DNA of 64,000 nucleotides from Natronospira bacteriovora (GCF_030848495.1 NZ_JAVDDT010000005.1:62001-126000), one strand, 5' to 3'; counted from the stretch's first letter, positions 8,044 to 17,443 are shown. The notes: generated from the letters alone by a model not told the origin. Numbers and translations are program-made.

Positions 8044-10331
8044 GCAACGCCCTCCCCGCCATCCTCACAGGCCAGCACAAAGGACGACAGCCAGGCGGCC
8101 ACGATGCCCACCACCACGGTCAGGCCGAACTGGCCAAGGGCACTGACCTGGCTCAGGCCCAGCAGACCGAAGGCCAGCAGGGTGGTGACGGCGGCCAGGG
8201 CAATGCCGGTGACCCCGGGCGGCGAGACCCTCTGCTCGGCCGCCAGGAAGGCGGCGTAGTCCGCCCCCACCCCGAGCCCCAGGATCAGCCCCATGAGCAC
8301 GAAGGTATTGAGCCCGATCCCGCTCAGCCACAGAAACAGCAGGGTGATCGACAATGCACACAGGGGAGCGAGTGCCGGGCGCAGACCTCGCGGCCAGCCG
8401 AGAATGAGAACGAACAACAGGGGAATACCCAGTACCGCTGCCGTGAGTATCCAGTGCCCGGCCGCCCGCCGTTGCGCCGAGAGGTTTTCGTTCATCAGGC
8501 TGATGGGGCGAATGAAGCGCACACCGGGGGGAAGCGCGCTCTCGATTCCGGGGGCGCCCCGGGGAATCACCAGGCTGGCGGGGGCCGTTTCGTGCTTCAG
8601 CCACAGGCTGTCGGCCAGTGGTGCCAATGGCCCGCTGCCCAGGTCCCGCGGCTGTAACCAGCGCCCGTCGGCGGCGGCCCAGTCCCGGCGCAGGCGCTGC
8701 AAGCCCGCCGAACTCAGGCCCAGGGCCTGCAATTGTTCCATCAGGCGGGGGTTATTCAGGGCTTGCCCAATGAGGGCATGGGCCTCTTTCTGTCGCGTCA
8801 GCGGCGGCACCACGCGGGACAGGGCAATAGGGGCATCGGCCAGCCCCTGATCCAGGCGGCTCAGCAAGGCCTGCTCGCGTTCGAGGACAGTATCGGCAGC
8901 ATCACCCTCGACGATGAAGAAGCCTTCAGGGAAGTTCGTGCCGGTGAGGGAACGCAGATGCTGATCCACCGCCAGGCGCTCGGGCAGCTCGGCCTGGAAA
9001 GCCCGCAGATCATCCGAACCCGGGATCAGGGCGTAAGCCAGCACGCCCAGTGGCAGGCACAGTAACGGCAGCAGCCAGCGCACGCGACCCAGCCCGGCGA
9101 AGAAGGCCACCGGACGATTAACGCCCTGCTGCAACCGCGAACGCAGCTGGAGGGGGCGCCCGCGATCGGCAAAGGGGAACAGCCACACCACCGTAAGCCA
9201 GGCACCCGCCAGACCGGCACCGGAAAACACCGCCAGCTCGCGCATCACCGGAAAGGGGCTCAACGCCAATACCGTCAGGCACAAAAGACTGCTGGCCACG
9301 CCCAGCACCAGGGGGCGGCGCAGGCGTCGAACCACGTCGGCACCGCCACCGGGCGAGTCACCTTCGGCACGATGCACCAGGTACTTGAAGACATAGTCGA
9401 TGGCGATGCCCAGCAGCGTCGTGCCTGCCACCAGTGTGATCACATGCAGGCGGCCGAAGAGCAGAAGGGACAAGGCCACCGCCATCAACACGCCGGTGGC
9501 CAGTGCCAGCGTTCCCAGCAGCACCGGACGAAGACTGCCAAAGGCGAGCAGGACCAGCAGTACGATACCGCTCAGGGACAGAGTGGAGATCAGGGTGATT
9601 TCCGCCCGGGCCAGGTCACGCTGTTCCGCCGCAAACAGAACCGGACCGGTCACCTGCAGACGGCAGTCGCCACACTCGGCACTGGCCGCAAGCCTCGCGT
9701 TCTCGAGCGCATCGAGGACGGTGGCCTGAAAACGCCCGTCAAAGGCTTCACCCTGCAGCGTCATGGGCAGAAACCAGAAGGGCTCACCGGCCCGCTCGCC
9801 CTGCCAGAGTCCGCCGCGCGCCTGAAGACCGGGATAGGGATTGGGCAGCCGCGAGAGGTAGTCGCCCAGAAAGCCGGCGGGATCCTTGTCGAATCCCAGG
9901 CCGGGGGTGGATGAGGGGCGCGCCAGCCGCGCCTGAACGGCACGCAGATAGGCCTGGGCCGGATCCGCCCTCATGGCCTCAAGGCGGGTATCGCTAAGCA
10001 GGACAAAGCGCCAGTCGGCCAGGTGATCCAGCAGATCACGGCTGGACCCCGAGCGTACCGGCCGCGCCACGGCAGCGGCTTCCAGTTCGTCACGGGCCGC
10101 CCGCATGGCCGCCTCGGCGGCCACCGTGGGCCCGGTGACCAGCAGCATCAATTCGCCGGCAACGCCGAGACGATCCTGCTGCAGTGCCCGCGCCACCACC
10201 GGATCCTGATGTTCCGCCGGCATCAGATGGGTGATGTCGGTATCCAGCCAGTCTCCGTCGCCTGCCAGATGAAACCCGCCCACGGCGAGCACGGCCAACA
10301 GCATCAATAGCCAGAAAAGCGCCCCTCTCAT
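8040..10331 (-). CDS. apeM: MMPL/RND-family lipid exporter (ApeM type)
   Basis: A 763-aa inner-membrane protein with the two-fold MMPL layout. It has TM1, a large periplasmic loop (residues ~40-240), five TMs, a basic cytoplasmic stretch, then a second TM, loop and TM bundle. Motifs include GIAIDYVFKYLVHRAEG in the first half and GLGVGADYAAFLAAEQRV in the second, each with the membrane Asp expected for proton-driven transport. In APE clusters it is thought to flip or export the polyene lipid. It overlaps apeL and apeN by 4 bp each. Confidence 0.9.
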   Translation of the reverse strand: MRGALFWLLMLLAVLAVGGFHLAGDGDWLDTDITHLMPAEHQDPVVARALQQDRLGVAGELMLLVTGPTVAAEAAMRAARDELEAAAVARPVRSGSSRDLLDHLADWRFVLLSDTRLEAMRADPAQAYLRAVQARLARPSSTPGLGFDKDPAGFLGDYLSRLPNPYPGLQARGGLWQGERAGEPFWFLPMTLQGEAFDGRFQATVLDALENARLAASAECGDCRLQVTGPVLFAAEQRDLARAEITLISTLSLSGIVLLVLLAFGSLRPVLLGTLALATGVLMAVALSLLLFGRLHVITLVAGTTLLGIAIDYVFKYLVHRAEGDSPGGGADVVRRLRRPLVLGVASSLLCLTVLALSPFPVMRELAVFSGAGLAGAWLTVVWLFPFADRGRPLQLRSRLQQGVNRPVAFFAGLGRVRWLLPLLCLPLGVLAYALIPGSDDLRAFQAELPERLAVDQHLRSLTGTNFPEGFFIVEGDAADTVLEREQALLSRLDQGLADAPIALSRVVPPLTRQKEAHALIGQALNNPRLMEQLQALGLSSAGLQRLRRDWAAADGRWLQPRDLGSGPLAPLADSLWLKHETAPASLVIPRGAPGIESALPPGVRFIRPISLMNENLSAQRRAAGHWILTAAVLGIPLLFVLILGWPRGLRPALAPLCALSITLLFLWLSGIGLNTFVLMGLILGLGVGADYAAFLAAEQRVSPPGVTGIALAAVTTLLAFGLLGLSQVSALGQFGLTVVVGIVAAWLSSFVLACEDGGEGVA

Positions 10332-10915
10332 GAACCCGATTCCGTGTCGTCCTCCGGCAGCGACGGGGCTTTGCCACGATGCTCACTGAGACGGATGTCG
10401 AGCCGGCCACCATCGGCCTCCTCAATCACCACCCGGCGGATATGCCCGTTCTTTTCCAGCTGCAGGCGGGGAATCTGTTGGGCCAGTGCCTCATCCCGCG
10501 GCACCAGACTGAGCACCTGGCCGTGTCCATCGTCCGGTACCGATCGATCCCGTACCTGAAACAGACTCGCCATGGCCTGCTCGTCGCCGCTCATGACCGC
10601 AATGAGGAGCTCATTGAGCGAGACCACCCAGGGGGCCTCGCGACGGCTGATCTCGCGCCGGTGGCCATCGGCATCCTCCTCGACGATGCGATCCAGATAC
10701 AGCAGATAGGCGTATTCAAAGGGTGATTCGGTGCGCCACTCCAGGCCTTCGCCCTCGACCCAGCTCACCCGTCCCTCGCTGCGAAAGGGTCGCTCCAGCC
10801 CCGGCGTGGTGCGTGCCTGTTCGAAGCGGGCCTCGAAGCCTTCCGGTGCCGTGTCGGCGGCGGCCGACGGGGTCAGCAGGCACAGGGACATAAGCAGGGC
10901 GGCCAGGCGCATCAT
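10328..10915 (-). CDS. apeL: LolA-like periplasmic carrier (ApeL type)
   Basis: A 195-aa protein with a signal peptide (MMRLAALLMSLCLLTPSAAA). The start at 10915 overlaps the thioesterase stop by 4 bp (ATGA) and is preferred over the upstream in-frame codons, which would add an unlikely basic extension. The pattern of an early aromatic-rich strand (GRVSWVEGEGLEWRTESPFE) followed by DGHRREISRREAPWV fits the LolA-like/DUF1439-like carriers of APE clusters. These are proposed to ferry the lipid across the periplasm between the MMPL pump and the outer membrane. Confidence 0.8.
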   Translation of the reverse strand: MMRLAALLMSLCLLTPSAAADTAPEGFEARFEQARTTPGLERPFRSEGRVSWVEGEGLEWRTESPFEYAYLLYLDRIVEEDADGHRREISRREAPWVVSLNELLIAVMSGDEQAMASLFQVRDRSVPDDGHGQVLSLVPRDEALAQQIPRLQLEKNGHIRRVVIEEADGGRLDIRLSEHRGKAPSLPEDDTESGS

Positions 10916-11343
10916 GAGGCCTGGGCCTCCAGCCGGGCACGTACGCGATCCGTGAGGGCGGGTGGTGAGACGAACTGCAGTTCGCCACTGCGCGCATCCA
11001 CCGCGCACTGAATGGTGTGGGCTCGACACAGACGCCTGTCATCGTCCAGATTGCGGATCTCGTAATCGATACGCAGGCGGTTTTCCCATTCCACGATGCC
11101 CGAAATGACACGGATGCGTTGGGCATATTCCAGCGGCCGGATGTACTTCACCCGGGTATCGACGATGGGCCAGAGGTATTCCGATGCGCGCATTTCCGGG
11201 TAGTCGTAGTCGATGCTGCGCAGCAGGGCGGCCCGACCGGCCTCGAAGTAGCGAAAGTAGTTGCCATGCCAGGCCACCCCCATGGGGTCGAGGTCCTGAA
11301 AGGGCACTTCCAGTTCGATGCTTTCCTGGATGACTGCCTTCAT
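10912..11343 (-). CDS. apeK: Hotdog acyl-thioesterase (ApeK type)
   Basis: A 143-aa 4-hydroxybenzoyl-CoA-thioesterase-like protein. The motif DLDPMGVAWHGNYFRYFE at residues 17-34 carries the catalytic Asp and the HxNY-type signature of this group. In aryl polyene operons ApeK is presumed to release or proof-read acyl-thioester intermediates. It overlaps the ammonia-lyase stop by 4 bp and the LolA-like gene by 4 bp. Confidence 0.88.
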   Translation of the reverse strand: MKAVIQESIELEVPFQDLDPMGVAWHGNYFRYFEAGRAALLRSIDYDYPEMRASEYLWPIVDTRVKYIRPLEYAQRIRVISGIVEWENRLRIDYEIRNLDDDRRLCRAHTIQCAVDARSGELQFVSPPALTDRVRARLEAQAS

Positions 11344-12914
11344 TGTTCGTTCTCCAGCGGAATTCGACGATCGCGCAGGGTGTCCAGCAAGGCACGAAGC
11401 TCCATCTCCAGGGCCCGATCCTGATGCACCGGGGGGCAGACCTGACGTACGGCCTCGAGGGTCGCTTCCACCGTGGCGGGCAACCCCCTGAGCTCATTGC
11501 GCTGTTCACGGATATAAAGAGCCTGGGAGACGGTCACCAGCAGAGCCGTGCAGACCTGCTCGGCCAGCTCAAGCACCCGCAGGGCATCACGGGCGGCGAT
11601 GGTGCCCATGCTTACCTTGTCCTGGTTGTGACATTCGGTGGAACGGGAAAAGGCGGTGGCCGGCATGGTCAGCTTGAGCGCCTCGGCCGTCCAGGCGGAC
11701 ACCGAGATCTGCAGGGCCTTGAGGCCATGACTGCTGTCCCGCTCCGGATTGTCCTCGCTGGCGAGATTGGCCGGCAGTCCGTTGGAGAAGCGGGCATCCA
11801 CCAGCTGGGCCATCTGCCGATCCTGCAGATCGGCCAGGCTGGCAATCGCCGTTTTCAGGGAATCCATGGCCTGGCCCACATGACCGCCATAGAAATGCCC
11901 GCCGTGATAGACACTGCCGTCCACCGGATCAATCAGGGGGTTGTCATTGGCGCTGTTGAACTCGATGTCCAGCCAGCGTTCCGTCCAGTCCAGGGTGTCA
12001 TCAAGCACGCCGATCACATGTGGTGCGCAGCGGATGGAGTAGCGGTCCTGCAGGCGAACCCCGGGTACGCCGGTGTGTTCGGGCAGTACCTGACGGATAG
12101 CGGCGGCCGAACGCGACTGTCCCGGATGGGGCTTCATGGCGAAGAGTTCGGGATGGAAGTGGTCGGCATTGCCGGCCATGGCCGTACTGGCCATGGCCGT
12201 GATGCGATTGGCAGCGTGCACCAGCTGGCGGGCACGGGCCCAGACGATGCCGGCAATCCCCGTCATCACGGCGGTGCCGTTCATCAGGGCCAGGCCCTCC
12301 TTGGGCTTGAGCTGCAGCGGCTCGATACCAATCTCCGCCAGCACCTCGGCCGCCGGTCGCCGGCGGCCCTGGTGGCGAACCTCCCGTTCACCCAGCAGGG
12401 TGGCGGCCAGATAGGACAGGGGCGTGAGATCACCACTGGCACCCACCGAACCCTCGGCCGGCATCATGGGCAGGACATCCTCCTGCAGCAGACGCACCAG
12501 ATTCTCCAGCAGTTCAAGGCGAACACCGGAAACCCCTCGCGCCAGAGAATTCACCCGGGCCAGCATGGTGGCCCGCACCGCCTCGTCGGAGAGGTACTCA
12601 CCCATGCCACAGCCGTGATAGCGGGTCAGGTTCAGGGGCAGCACATGCAACTGGTCGGCGGGGATGGAGACCGTGCAGGAATCGCCGAAACCGGTGGAGA
12701 TGCCATAGACCTGGCGGCCACTGGCAATGATTTCGGACACCCGCGCGGCTCCCTGGCGAATGCGGTCACGAAAACCCTCATCCGCGGACAATGACACCGA
12801 CACACGGCGGCGTGCCACGGCATCCAGGGACGCCACCGCCAGATCGCGGCCACCGATTTCCAGCACCCCGCCACTGCTCACCTGCCCGGGTACCGGGTCC
12901 AGACGCTGATTCAT
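11340..12914 (-). CDS. Aromatic amino acid ammonia-lyase (HAL/PAL/TAL family)
   Basis: A 524-aa MIO-dependent lyase. The Ala-Ser-Gly triad that cyclises to the MIO electrophile is at 159-161 (GASGDLTPLSYLA), and the YGISTGFG loop with the catalytic Tyr is at 70-77. The selectivity pair, read by aligning NLTRYHGCG with the NLVYHLATG-type loop of tyrosine ammonia-lyase, is Tyr99-His100. Histidine lyases usually have Ser-His and tyrosine lyases His-Leu, so the substrate is not settled by this. The position inside the ape operon (4-bp overlaps on both sides) argues for making cinnamate or 4-coumarate as the polyene starter rather than degrading histidine. No other hut genes are nearby. Confidence 0.9.
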   Translation of the reverse strand: MNQRLDPVPGQVSSGGVLEIGGRDLAVASLDAVARRRVSVSLSADEGFRDRIRQGAARVSEIIASGRQVYGISTGFGDSCTVSIPADQLHVLPLNLTRYHGCGMGEYLSDEAVRATMLARVNSLARGVSGVRLELLENLVRLLQEDVLPMMPAEGSVGASGDLTPLSYLAATLLGEREVRHQGRRRPAAEVLAEIGIEPLQLKPKEGLALMNGTAVMTGIAGIVWARARQLVHAANRITAMASTAMAGNADHFHPELFAMKPHPGQSRSAAAIRQVLPEHTGVPGVRLQDRYSIRCAPHVIGVLDDTLDWTERWLDIEFNSANDNPLIDPVDGSVYHGGHFYGGHVGQAMDSLKTAIASLADLQDRQMAQLVDARFSNGLPANLASEDNPERDSSHGLKALQISVSAWTAEALKLTMPATAFSRSTECHNQDKVSMGTIAARDALRVLELAEQVCTALLVTVSQALYIREQRNELRGLPATVEATLEAVRQVCPPVHQDRALEMELRALLDTLRDRRIPLENEQ

Positions 12915-14617
12915 TCCTGCTTCTCCAGATCGGCCACTGGCGATGGCGGCGTCGCCTGGACACCGTTGTCCCGCCAGAAGTCATAGAAGTTGTACCACTG
13001 ATAAGGGTATTGCCGCGCAAGCGTTTCCAGACGACCGGCATACGTCTCCGTCAGCGCCTGCAGTTCCCGATCCCGATCCTTTCGCGGCAGGCGAATGCGA
13101 TCCGCCACCGGTTCCAGGAATACACGGAAACCGCCATCGTCGTCTTCCATGTAGAAAAAGAAGAACACCGGGCAGGCCAGAACATGGGCCAGCACCCAGG
13201 GGCCCACCGGAAAACGGGCCTGTTCGCCCAGAAAGGGGGCGGTGACCGTGGGGCTGTCCCCGGCCACGGGGGTACGATCGCCGACAATCACCACGAACTC
13301 CCCGGCATCGACCCGTGACTTGAGCATCAACGCGGTATCCGCGCCGATTTCTTCCACCAGGATCAGATTGGCGCCGAAACGCTCGTTCAGCTCCTGCATG
13401 GCACGATTGTAACGCCGGGCGTTGGCCGTGTAGACCAGCGCGTTGAAGGTCACTTCCGGCCAGCGCGCGGCAATCGCCCGGCCCACTTCAAGGTTGCCCA
13501 CATGGGCGCCGATGAAGAGTGCCCCCTGCCCGGCATCCACCAGGGCCTGAAAGTGTGCCTCATCCGGAAAGGCCGTGCGGGCCTGACTGTCAGCCCCCGA
13601 CCAGGCTTCCACCCGATTGATGTTGGCCTGCACGAATTGCCAGAAATGGCGGAAACTGTTGCGCCAGCCCGGTGCCGGCAAAGCGGGGTCCAGGGCATGC
13701 AGACGGTGAAAATACTGCATGGAGGCACGCCGGGCACGTGCATTGAAGAGCAGGAAATACACCGCCGCCGGGAACAGCACCACCGCCATGCCGCGACGGC
13801 CGAGCAGTCGAAAAGCCAGGACGGACAGGCGCAGTGCCAGCAGGCTGCCGCGTTCACCGGTACGGGACCAGTGACGCTCACCGCTCCGGCGGGCGAACAG
13901 CAGGCGTGGCAGCCGCCCAAGCATGCCGAAGACCAGGCGGGTGTGCATCCAGCTGATGCGCACATTGTCCCGGAACAGACGAAAGGTGGATCGGCTGCCG
14001 GTATCGTAGCGCACCGCCGTGGGCAGAAAGCGCACGGGGACACCACGCCAGAACAGGCGCACCATGATCTCGGTATCGAAATCCATGCGCGCGCCCACGC
14101 CCTCCTGGTCGATTACCGCCAGGCTCGCCTCCACCGGATAGACACGGTAGCCACACATGGAGTCGGAAATCCGCAATGACAGGGTCTCGATCCACACCCA
14201 GACATGCGTGATGTAACGGGCAAACACCCGTCCGACCGGAACACTCTCGTCATAGCGGGGGCGCCCGGAAACCAGCGCCCCCGGTTCGGCCTCCACCAGG
14301 CGTAGCAAGCCCGGCACATCATTCAGATCATGCTGGCCGTCGGCGTCCACCTGCAGGGCATGACTGAATCCGCGCGCACGGGCCAGACGCAGACCGGTGG
14401 TCACGGCCATGCCCTTGCCGCGGTTGATCTCGCTGCGGCAAAGATGCACCCCCGCATCGGCGGCGGCCACCTTTCGCAGCACCGCTGCCGTGTCCGGGTC
14501 GCTGCCGTCATCCACCAGCAGGCATTCAAGGCCGTGGGCACGCAGGCCGGCGACCACCTCTGCCACCCGCTCGGGCTGGTTGTAGACCGGCACCAGGGCA
14601 CAGCAGCGAATACTCAT
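12911..14617 (-). CDS. apeJ: Glycosyltransferase family 2 / LpxL-type acyltransferase fusion (ApeJ type)
   Basis: A 568-aa two-domain protein. Residues ~1-230 are a GT2 domain (LVPVYNQPERV, LLVDDGSDPDT, then LQVDADGQHD as the metal-binding DxD-like motif). Residues ~270-560 resemble HtrB/LpxL lauroyl acyltransferases (GAHVGNLEVGRAIA, VGDRTPV). In APE clusters the fusion is proposed to glycosylate and acylate the pigment lipid at the inner membrane. ATG at 14617 overlaps the dehydratase stop by 4 bp and is preferred over a codon 24 bases upstream. Confidence 0.9.
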   Translation of the reverse strand: MSIRCCALVPVYNQPERVAEVVAGLRAHGLECLLVDDGSDPDTAAVLRKVAAADAGVHLCRSEINRGKGMAVTTGLRLARARGFSHALQVDADGQHDLNDVPGLLRLVEAEPGALVSGRPRYDESVPVGRVFARYITHVWVWIETLSLRISDSMCGYRVYPVEASLAVIDQEGVGARMDFDTEIMVRLFWRGVPVRFLPTAVRYDTGSRSTFRLFRDNVRISWMHTRLVFGMLGRLPRLLFARRSGERHWSRTGERGSLLALRLSVLAFRLLGRRGMAVVLFPAAVYFLLFNARARRASMQYFHRLHALDPALPAPGWRNSFRHFWQFVQANINRVEAWSGADSQARTAFPDEAHFQALVDAGQGALFIGAHVGNLEVGRAIAARWPEVTFNALVYTANARRYNRAMQELNERFGANLILVEEIGADTALMLKSRVDAGEFVVIVGDRTPVAGDSPTVTAPFLGEQARFPVGPWVLAHVLACPVFFFFYMEDDDGGFRVFLEPVADRIRLPRKDRDRELQALTETYAGRLETLARQYPYQWYNFYDFWRDNGVQATPPSPVADLEKQE

Positions 14618-14964
14618 GGGGCCTCCCGCAGACGCAGGCAACCTTCCGAGCAGACCGGGCCCTGCCCTTCTCCCATGAGATAACGCCAGTCCAGGCGGTT
14701 ACCGCGACGCCGAATCTCCAGCGTGAGCTCGCTGTCGGGCTCGATCAGTTCATGGAACTTGACGTGCCGGAGGCCGGCAAAGGGTGGCAGTGTGCGGAAA
14801 TGTTCGCTGGCAAAGTGATGAACCCAGTGAAGCTGCACGACGCCCGGCAGCACCGGATGCCCCGGGAAATGCCCCGCAAACCAGTCCAGTGCCGCCGGCA
14901 CACGCAGGCGCAGGCGGATTCCGTCCGGCAGGGATTCACGGGCAATCTGCTCAGGCTGTTTCAT
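14614..14964 (-). CDS. apeI: 3-hydroxyacyl-ACP dehydratase subunit (ApeI/FabZ-like)
   Basis: A 116-aa FabZ-like hotdog protein. The motif FAGHFPGHPVLPGVVQLHWV near residues 29-48 contains the catalytic-type His and the PVLPGV loop of FabZ enzymes. It is shorter than FabZ, as is usual for ApeI. It probably pairs with ApeP to dehydrate polyene intermediates. It overlaps apeH and apeJ by 4 bp each. Confidence 0.88.
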   Translation of the reverse strand: MKQPEQIARESLPDGIRLRLRVPAALDWFAGHFPGHPVLPGVVQLHWVHHFASEHFRTLPPFAGLRHVKFHELIEPDSELTLEIRRRGNRLDWRYLMGEGQGPVCSEGCLRLREAP

Positions 14965-16352
14965 GCCGGCCTCTCGAACAAGGCCTGCAGATCCCGCTGC
15001 AATACCTTGCCGGTGGCGTTTCGCGGCAGGGCCTCCAGGTAGCGGAAGCGGCGCGGCAGCACCACGTCGGTGAAACGGTCACCCAGGCGCTCACGCAGGG
15101 CACCGCGAAAACGCCAGCCGCCCAGTTGCTCCAGTTCCCGCCGACCCTCGGCACTCAGAACCAGGGCCGCCGCCGTGGTCTGACGCTCGCCATCCATGGC
15201 GAGTACCGCGGCTTCGGAAACCCAGTCCAGTGCCTCCAGAGCCTGCTCGATTTCCTGCAGGGAAATACGCCGATCCTCGATCTTGACCACACCATCTTCC
15301 CGCCCCAGCAGACGAAAGGCCTTGCCCACCAGCTCGGCACGGTCGCCGGTATCCATCCAGTCGCCACCACATGGGGCGGAGCGCACGGACAGTCGTCCTT
15401 GCTGACCATCGGGAAAACCCAGCTCGACACCATCGAAGACATGCCAATCGGCGAACCCGGGGGCGCCCTGGTCCCGCCAGGCAATGCCGCCGGATTCCGT
15501 GCTGCCGTAGACTTCCCACACGGAGATCGGATCGAGGGCGTCGTGCAGGCGGCGAGAGGTCTCGGCCGGCAGTGGACCGGCCGAGGAAAAGATCACCGGC
15601 AATTTCACTTTGGCCACCTGCAGGCTGGCGAAGCCCGGCCAGCGCTTGAGGTGGGCCGGACTGCTCACCAGTGCGGTGGCGTCGGCCACGGCGCAGGCCG
15701 CGGCGATCCGCGGTGGTTCCAGCAGCGACAGCTCGGGGAACGCCCGCCCGGCGGCAAAGGGCCAGAGCAGACGAAAGATCAGACCATAGAGATGGTAGTG
15801 GGGCACCGTGGCCACCACCCGGCAGTTGCCCAACTGCTCACCCCACAGGGCCTCGAGCACCGCCAACTCGGCGTCCAGCTGCCGGAAGCGCTTGCTGATG
15901 CGCTTGGGGTCTCCGGTGGAACCGGAGGTGAACATATCCAGCGGGGTATCGAGGTCGATGGTCAGCGCCGCGGCGGCGGCCGGATCCACCGTGGCCTCGG
16001 CGGCCAGGCTCACCGGGTTCAAGGCCGCGGATTCCACCAGCTCGGGGGACGCACTGATCACACCGGTCGTCTCGTCCACGAACGACAGGACGGCATCCCG
16101 GCCAATATGCTGGGGCAGCACCACTCGCCGTCCGGTCGCCAGTACACCGAGAAAACCCGCGAGAAAGCAGGCGGCGTTCTCGTCCGCCACCACCCAGCGC
16201 TGACGCTTGTCATTCAGCACCGCATCCCGCACGGCCAGGGTCATGGCCGCCAGCTGCCGCCGGTCGTGCCCGGCCCGTTCCGGGTGCCAGCTGGCCACCT
16301 CGGCCGTCGCCACATTGGCAAAAGGGCGGGAAAGGGAGAGAAGCTCGCTCAT
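14961..16352 (-). CDS. apeH: AMP-dependent acyl/aryl-ACP ligase (ApeH type)
   Basis: A 463-aa ANL-superfamily adenylating enzyme. The P-loop is MFTSGSTGDPKRISKRFRQL, followed by YGSTESGGIAWR (A5), MDTGDRAEL (A7) and PRRFRYLEALPRNATGKVLQ (A10, with the catalytic Lys). In APE synthesis ApeH adenylates the aryl starter acid and loads it on an ACP. Here the likely substrate is the product of the ammonia-lyase encoded in the same operon. It overlaps apeG and apeI by 4 bp. Confidence 0.9.
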   Translation of the reverse strand: MSELLSLSRPFANVATAEVASWHPERAGHDRRQLAAMTLAVRDAVLNDKRQRWVVADENAACFLAGFLGVLATGRRVVLPQHIGRDAVLSFVDETTGVISASPELVESAALNPVSLAAEATVDPAAAAALTIDLDTPLDMFTSGSTGDPKRISKRFRQLDAELAVLEALWGEQLGNCRVVATVPHYHLYGLIFRLLWPFAAGRAFPELSLLEPPRIAAACAVADATALVSSPAHLKRWPGFASLQVAKVKLPVIFSSAGPLPAETSRRLHDALDPISVWEVYGSTESGGIAWRDQGAPGFADWHVFDGVELGFPDGQQGRLSVRSAPCGGDWMDTGDRAELVGKAFRLLGREDGVVKIEDRRISLQEIEQALEALDWVSEAAVLAMDGERQTTAAALVLSAEGRRELEQLGGWRFRGALRERLGDRFTDVVLPRRFRYLEALPRNATGKVLQRDLQALFERPA

Positions 16353-16924
16353 GATGCGCTCCAGTATCGCCGGGCTCGCTGGCGGTAGAAGTACTCAAGG
16401 GTGAACAGCAGCCCCACGAGACAGTAGCTGACAAGACCGTTATACAGGGCCCAGACCACATCGGATGCCCACAGGGCCGTGCCCAGGGCAACGAAGGTAT
16501 TGAGGCAAAGAAACAGCGACCACAGCCAGGTCAGCCGGCGCGTGTAGAGAATGGCCTGCGGCGGCAGTTCCTTATCCCGCAGGCGGGCGAAACGCTCAGC
16601 CAGTGGCATGCGGGTGAACAGGGATCCGAAGAACAGGCTGAAGATGCCCAGATTGGCCAGCACCGGGTAGAAACGGATGCCGACCATGAAATCCAGATCC
16701 ACCAGGAGGGGAAGTGTGAACAGGGCAGCGAGCAGAATCAGGATCGAAGCCTGGAGTGACAGGCCCAGGCCGTGAAACCAGCGTGCGGCCAGCACCCTCA
16801 GGGCAATCAGTGCCAGCAGCAGCATCCACAGCACGCCCAGCTCCAGATAGCGCATGCCCAGCAGCACCACCAGCGGGTAAACGGCCAGAGCAATACCACT
16901 GATCGCCGGGAGCAGGGCCTTCAT
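16349..16924 (-). CDS. apeG: Polytopic membrane protein (ApeG type)
   Basis: A 191-aa hydrophobic protein with about six membrane spans (for example PAISGIALAVYPLVVLLGM, ASILILLAALFTLPLLV, WLWSLFLCLNTFVALGTALW, LVSYCLVGLLFTLEYFY) and a basic C-terminus. It occupies the place of ApeG in aryl polyene clusters, between the second ACP (4-bp gap) and the ligase (4-bp overlap). The function is unknown; a membrane assembly role is possible. Confidence 0.78.
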   Translation of the reverse strand: MKALLPAISGIALAVYPLVVLLGMRYLELGVLWMLLLALIALRVLAARWFHGLGLSLQASILILLAALFTLPLLVDLDFMVGIRFYPVLANLGIFSLFFGSLFTRMPLAERFARLRDKELPPQAILYTRRLTWLWSLFLCLNTFVALGTALWASDVVWALYNGLVSYCLVGLLFTLEYFYRQRARRYWSAS

Positions 16925-16928
16925 GGCA

Positions 16929-17171
16929 TCAGGCCAGCAACTTCTCCATGGCGTGCTTCACGTCTTCCACGGTTCGCACGTCCTTGAACTGTTCCGGCTT
17001 GATCTTCTTGCCGGTCATTTCCTGCAGCTTGATCACCAGATCCACCGCATCGATGGAATCCAGGCCCAGATCCTCGTAGAGATTGGCGTCGGGCTGCACG
17101 TCGGCCTCGTCAATCTCGAAATGGTCAATCAGGATCTGCTTGATTTCGTCAAAATCCACTTGCGTTGCCAT
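16929..17171 (-). CDS. apeF: Acyl carrier protein (second of the ape operon)
   Basis: An 80-aa acyl carrier protein. The phosphopantetheine attachment motif is LGLDSIDAVDLVIKL, with Ser39 as the attachment site. It is acidic, of normal ACP size and very close to FabC/AcpP-type carriers. One of the two ape ACPs would carry the growing polyene and the other the starter; which does which cannot be told from sequence. It lies 11 bp after the first ACP. Confidence 0.9.
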   Translation of the reverse strand: MATQVDFDEIKQILIDHFEIDEADVQPDANLYEDLGLDSIDAVDLVIKLQEMTGKKIKPEQFKDVRTVEDVKHAMEKLLA

Positions 17172-17182
17172 GGGGAACCACC

Positions 17183-17443
17183 TCAGGCCGAACGGGCCGA
17201 TTCAATGAACCGGGCCAGATTCTCGATACTGTAGAAATGCTCGCGCGTGTCTTCCGATGTGGCATCCAGGCGAACGTTGTACTTCTTCTGCACGGCCACG
17301 CCGATTTCCAGGGCGTCGATGGAATCCAGCCCCAGACCGTCACCAAACAGCGGTGCCGTGGGGTCGATATCCTCCACCGCGATGTCCTCCAGCTCAAGGG
17401 CATCAATCAGCAGTTCGCGCAATTCCGTGGTCAATCCAGACAT
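17183..17443 (-). CDS. apeE: Acyl carrier protein (first of the ape operon)
   Basis: An 86-aa acyl carrier protein with the attachment motif GLGLDSIDALEIGVAV (Ser41). It differs clearly from the neighbouring ACP in helix 3 and the C-terminus (DTREHFYSIENLARFIES). This matches the distinct ApeE and ApeF carriers of known aryl polyene systems. It is the first gene after a 190-bp gap containing a candidate promoter and two palindromes, so it may begin its own transcript. Confidence 0.9.
   Translation of the reverse strand: MSGLTTELRELLIDALELEDIAVEDIDPTAPLFGDGLGLDSIDALEIGVAVQKKYNVRLDATSEDTREHFYSIENLARFIESARSA

Noticed and set aside
5812-8259. An 815-codon plus-strand open frame across apeP-apeN
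   Set aside because: It is antisense to apeP, apeO and apeN, has no recognisable domain, and has the composition expected of a GC-rich shadow frame.
11340-12914. Histidine ammonia-lyase for histidine catabolism (hutH)
   Set aside because: The gene is translationally coupled within the ape operon and no hutU, hutI or hutG neighbour exists; the family label alone does not fix the substrate.
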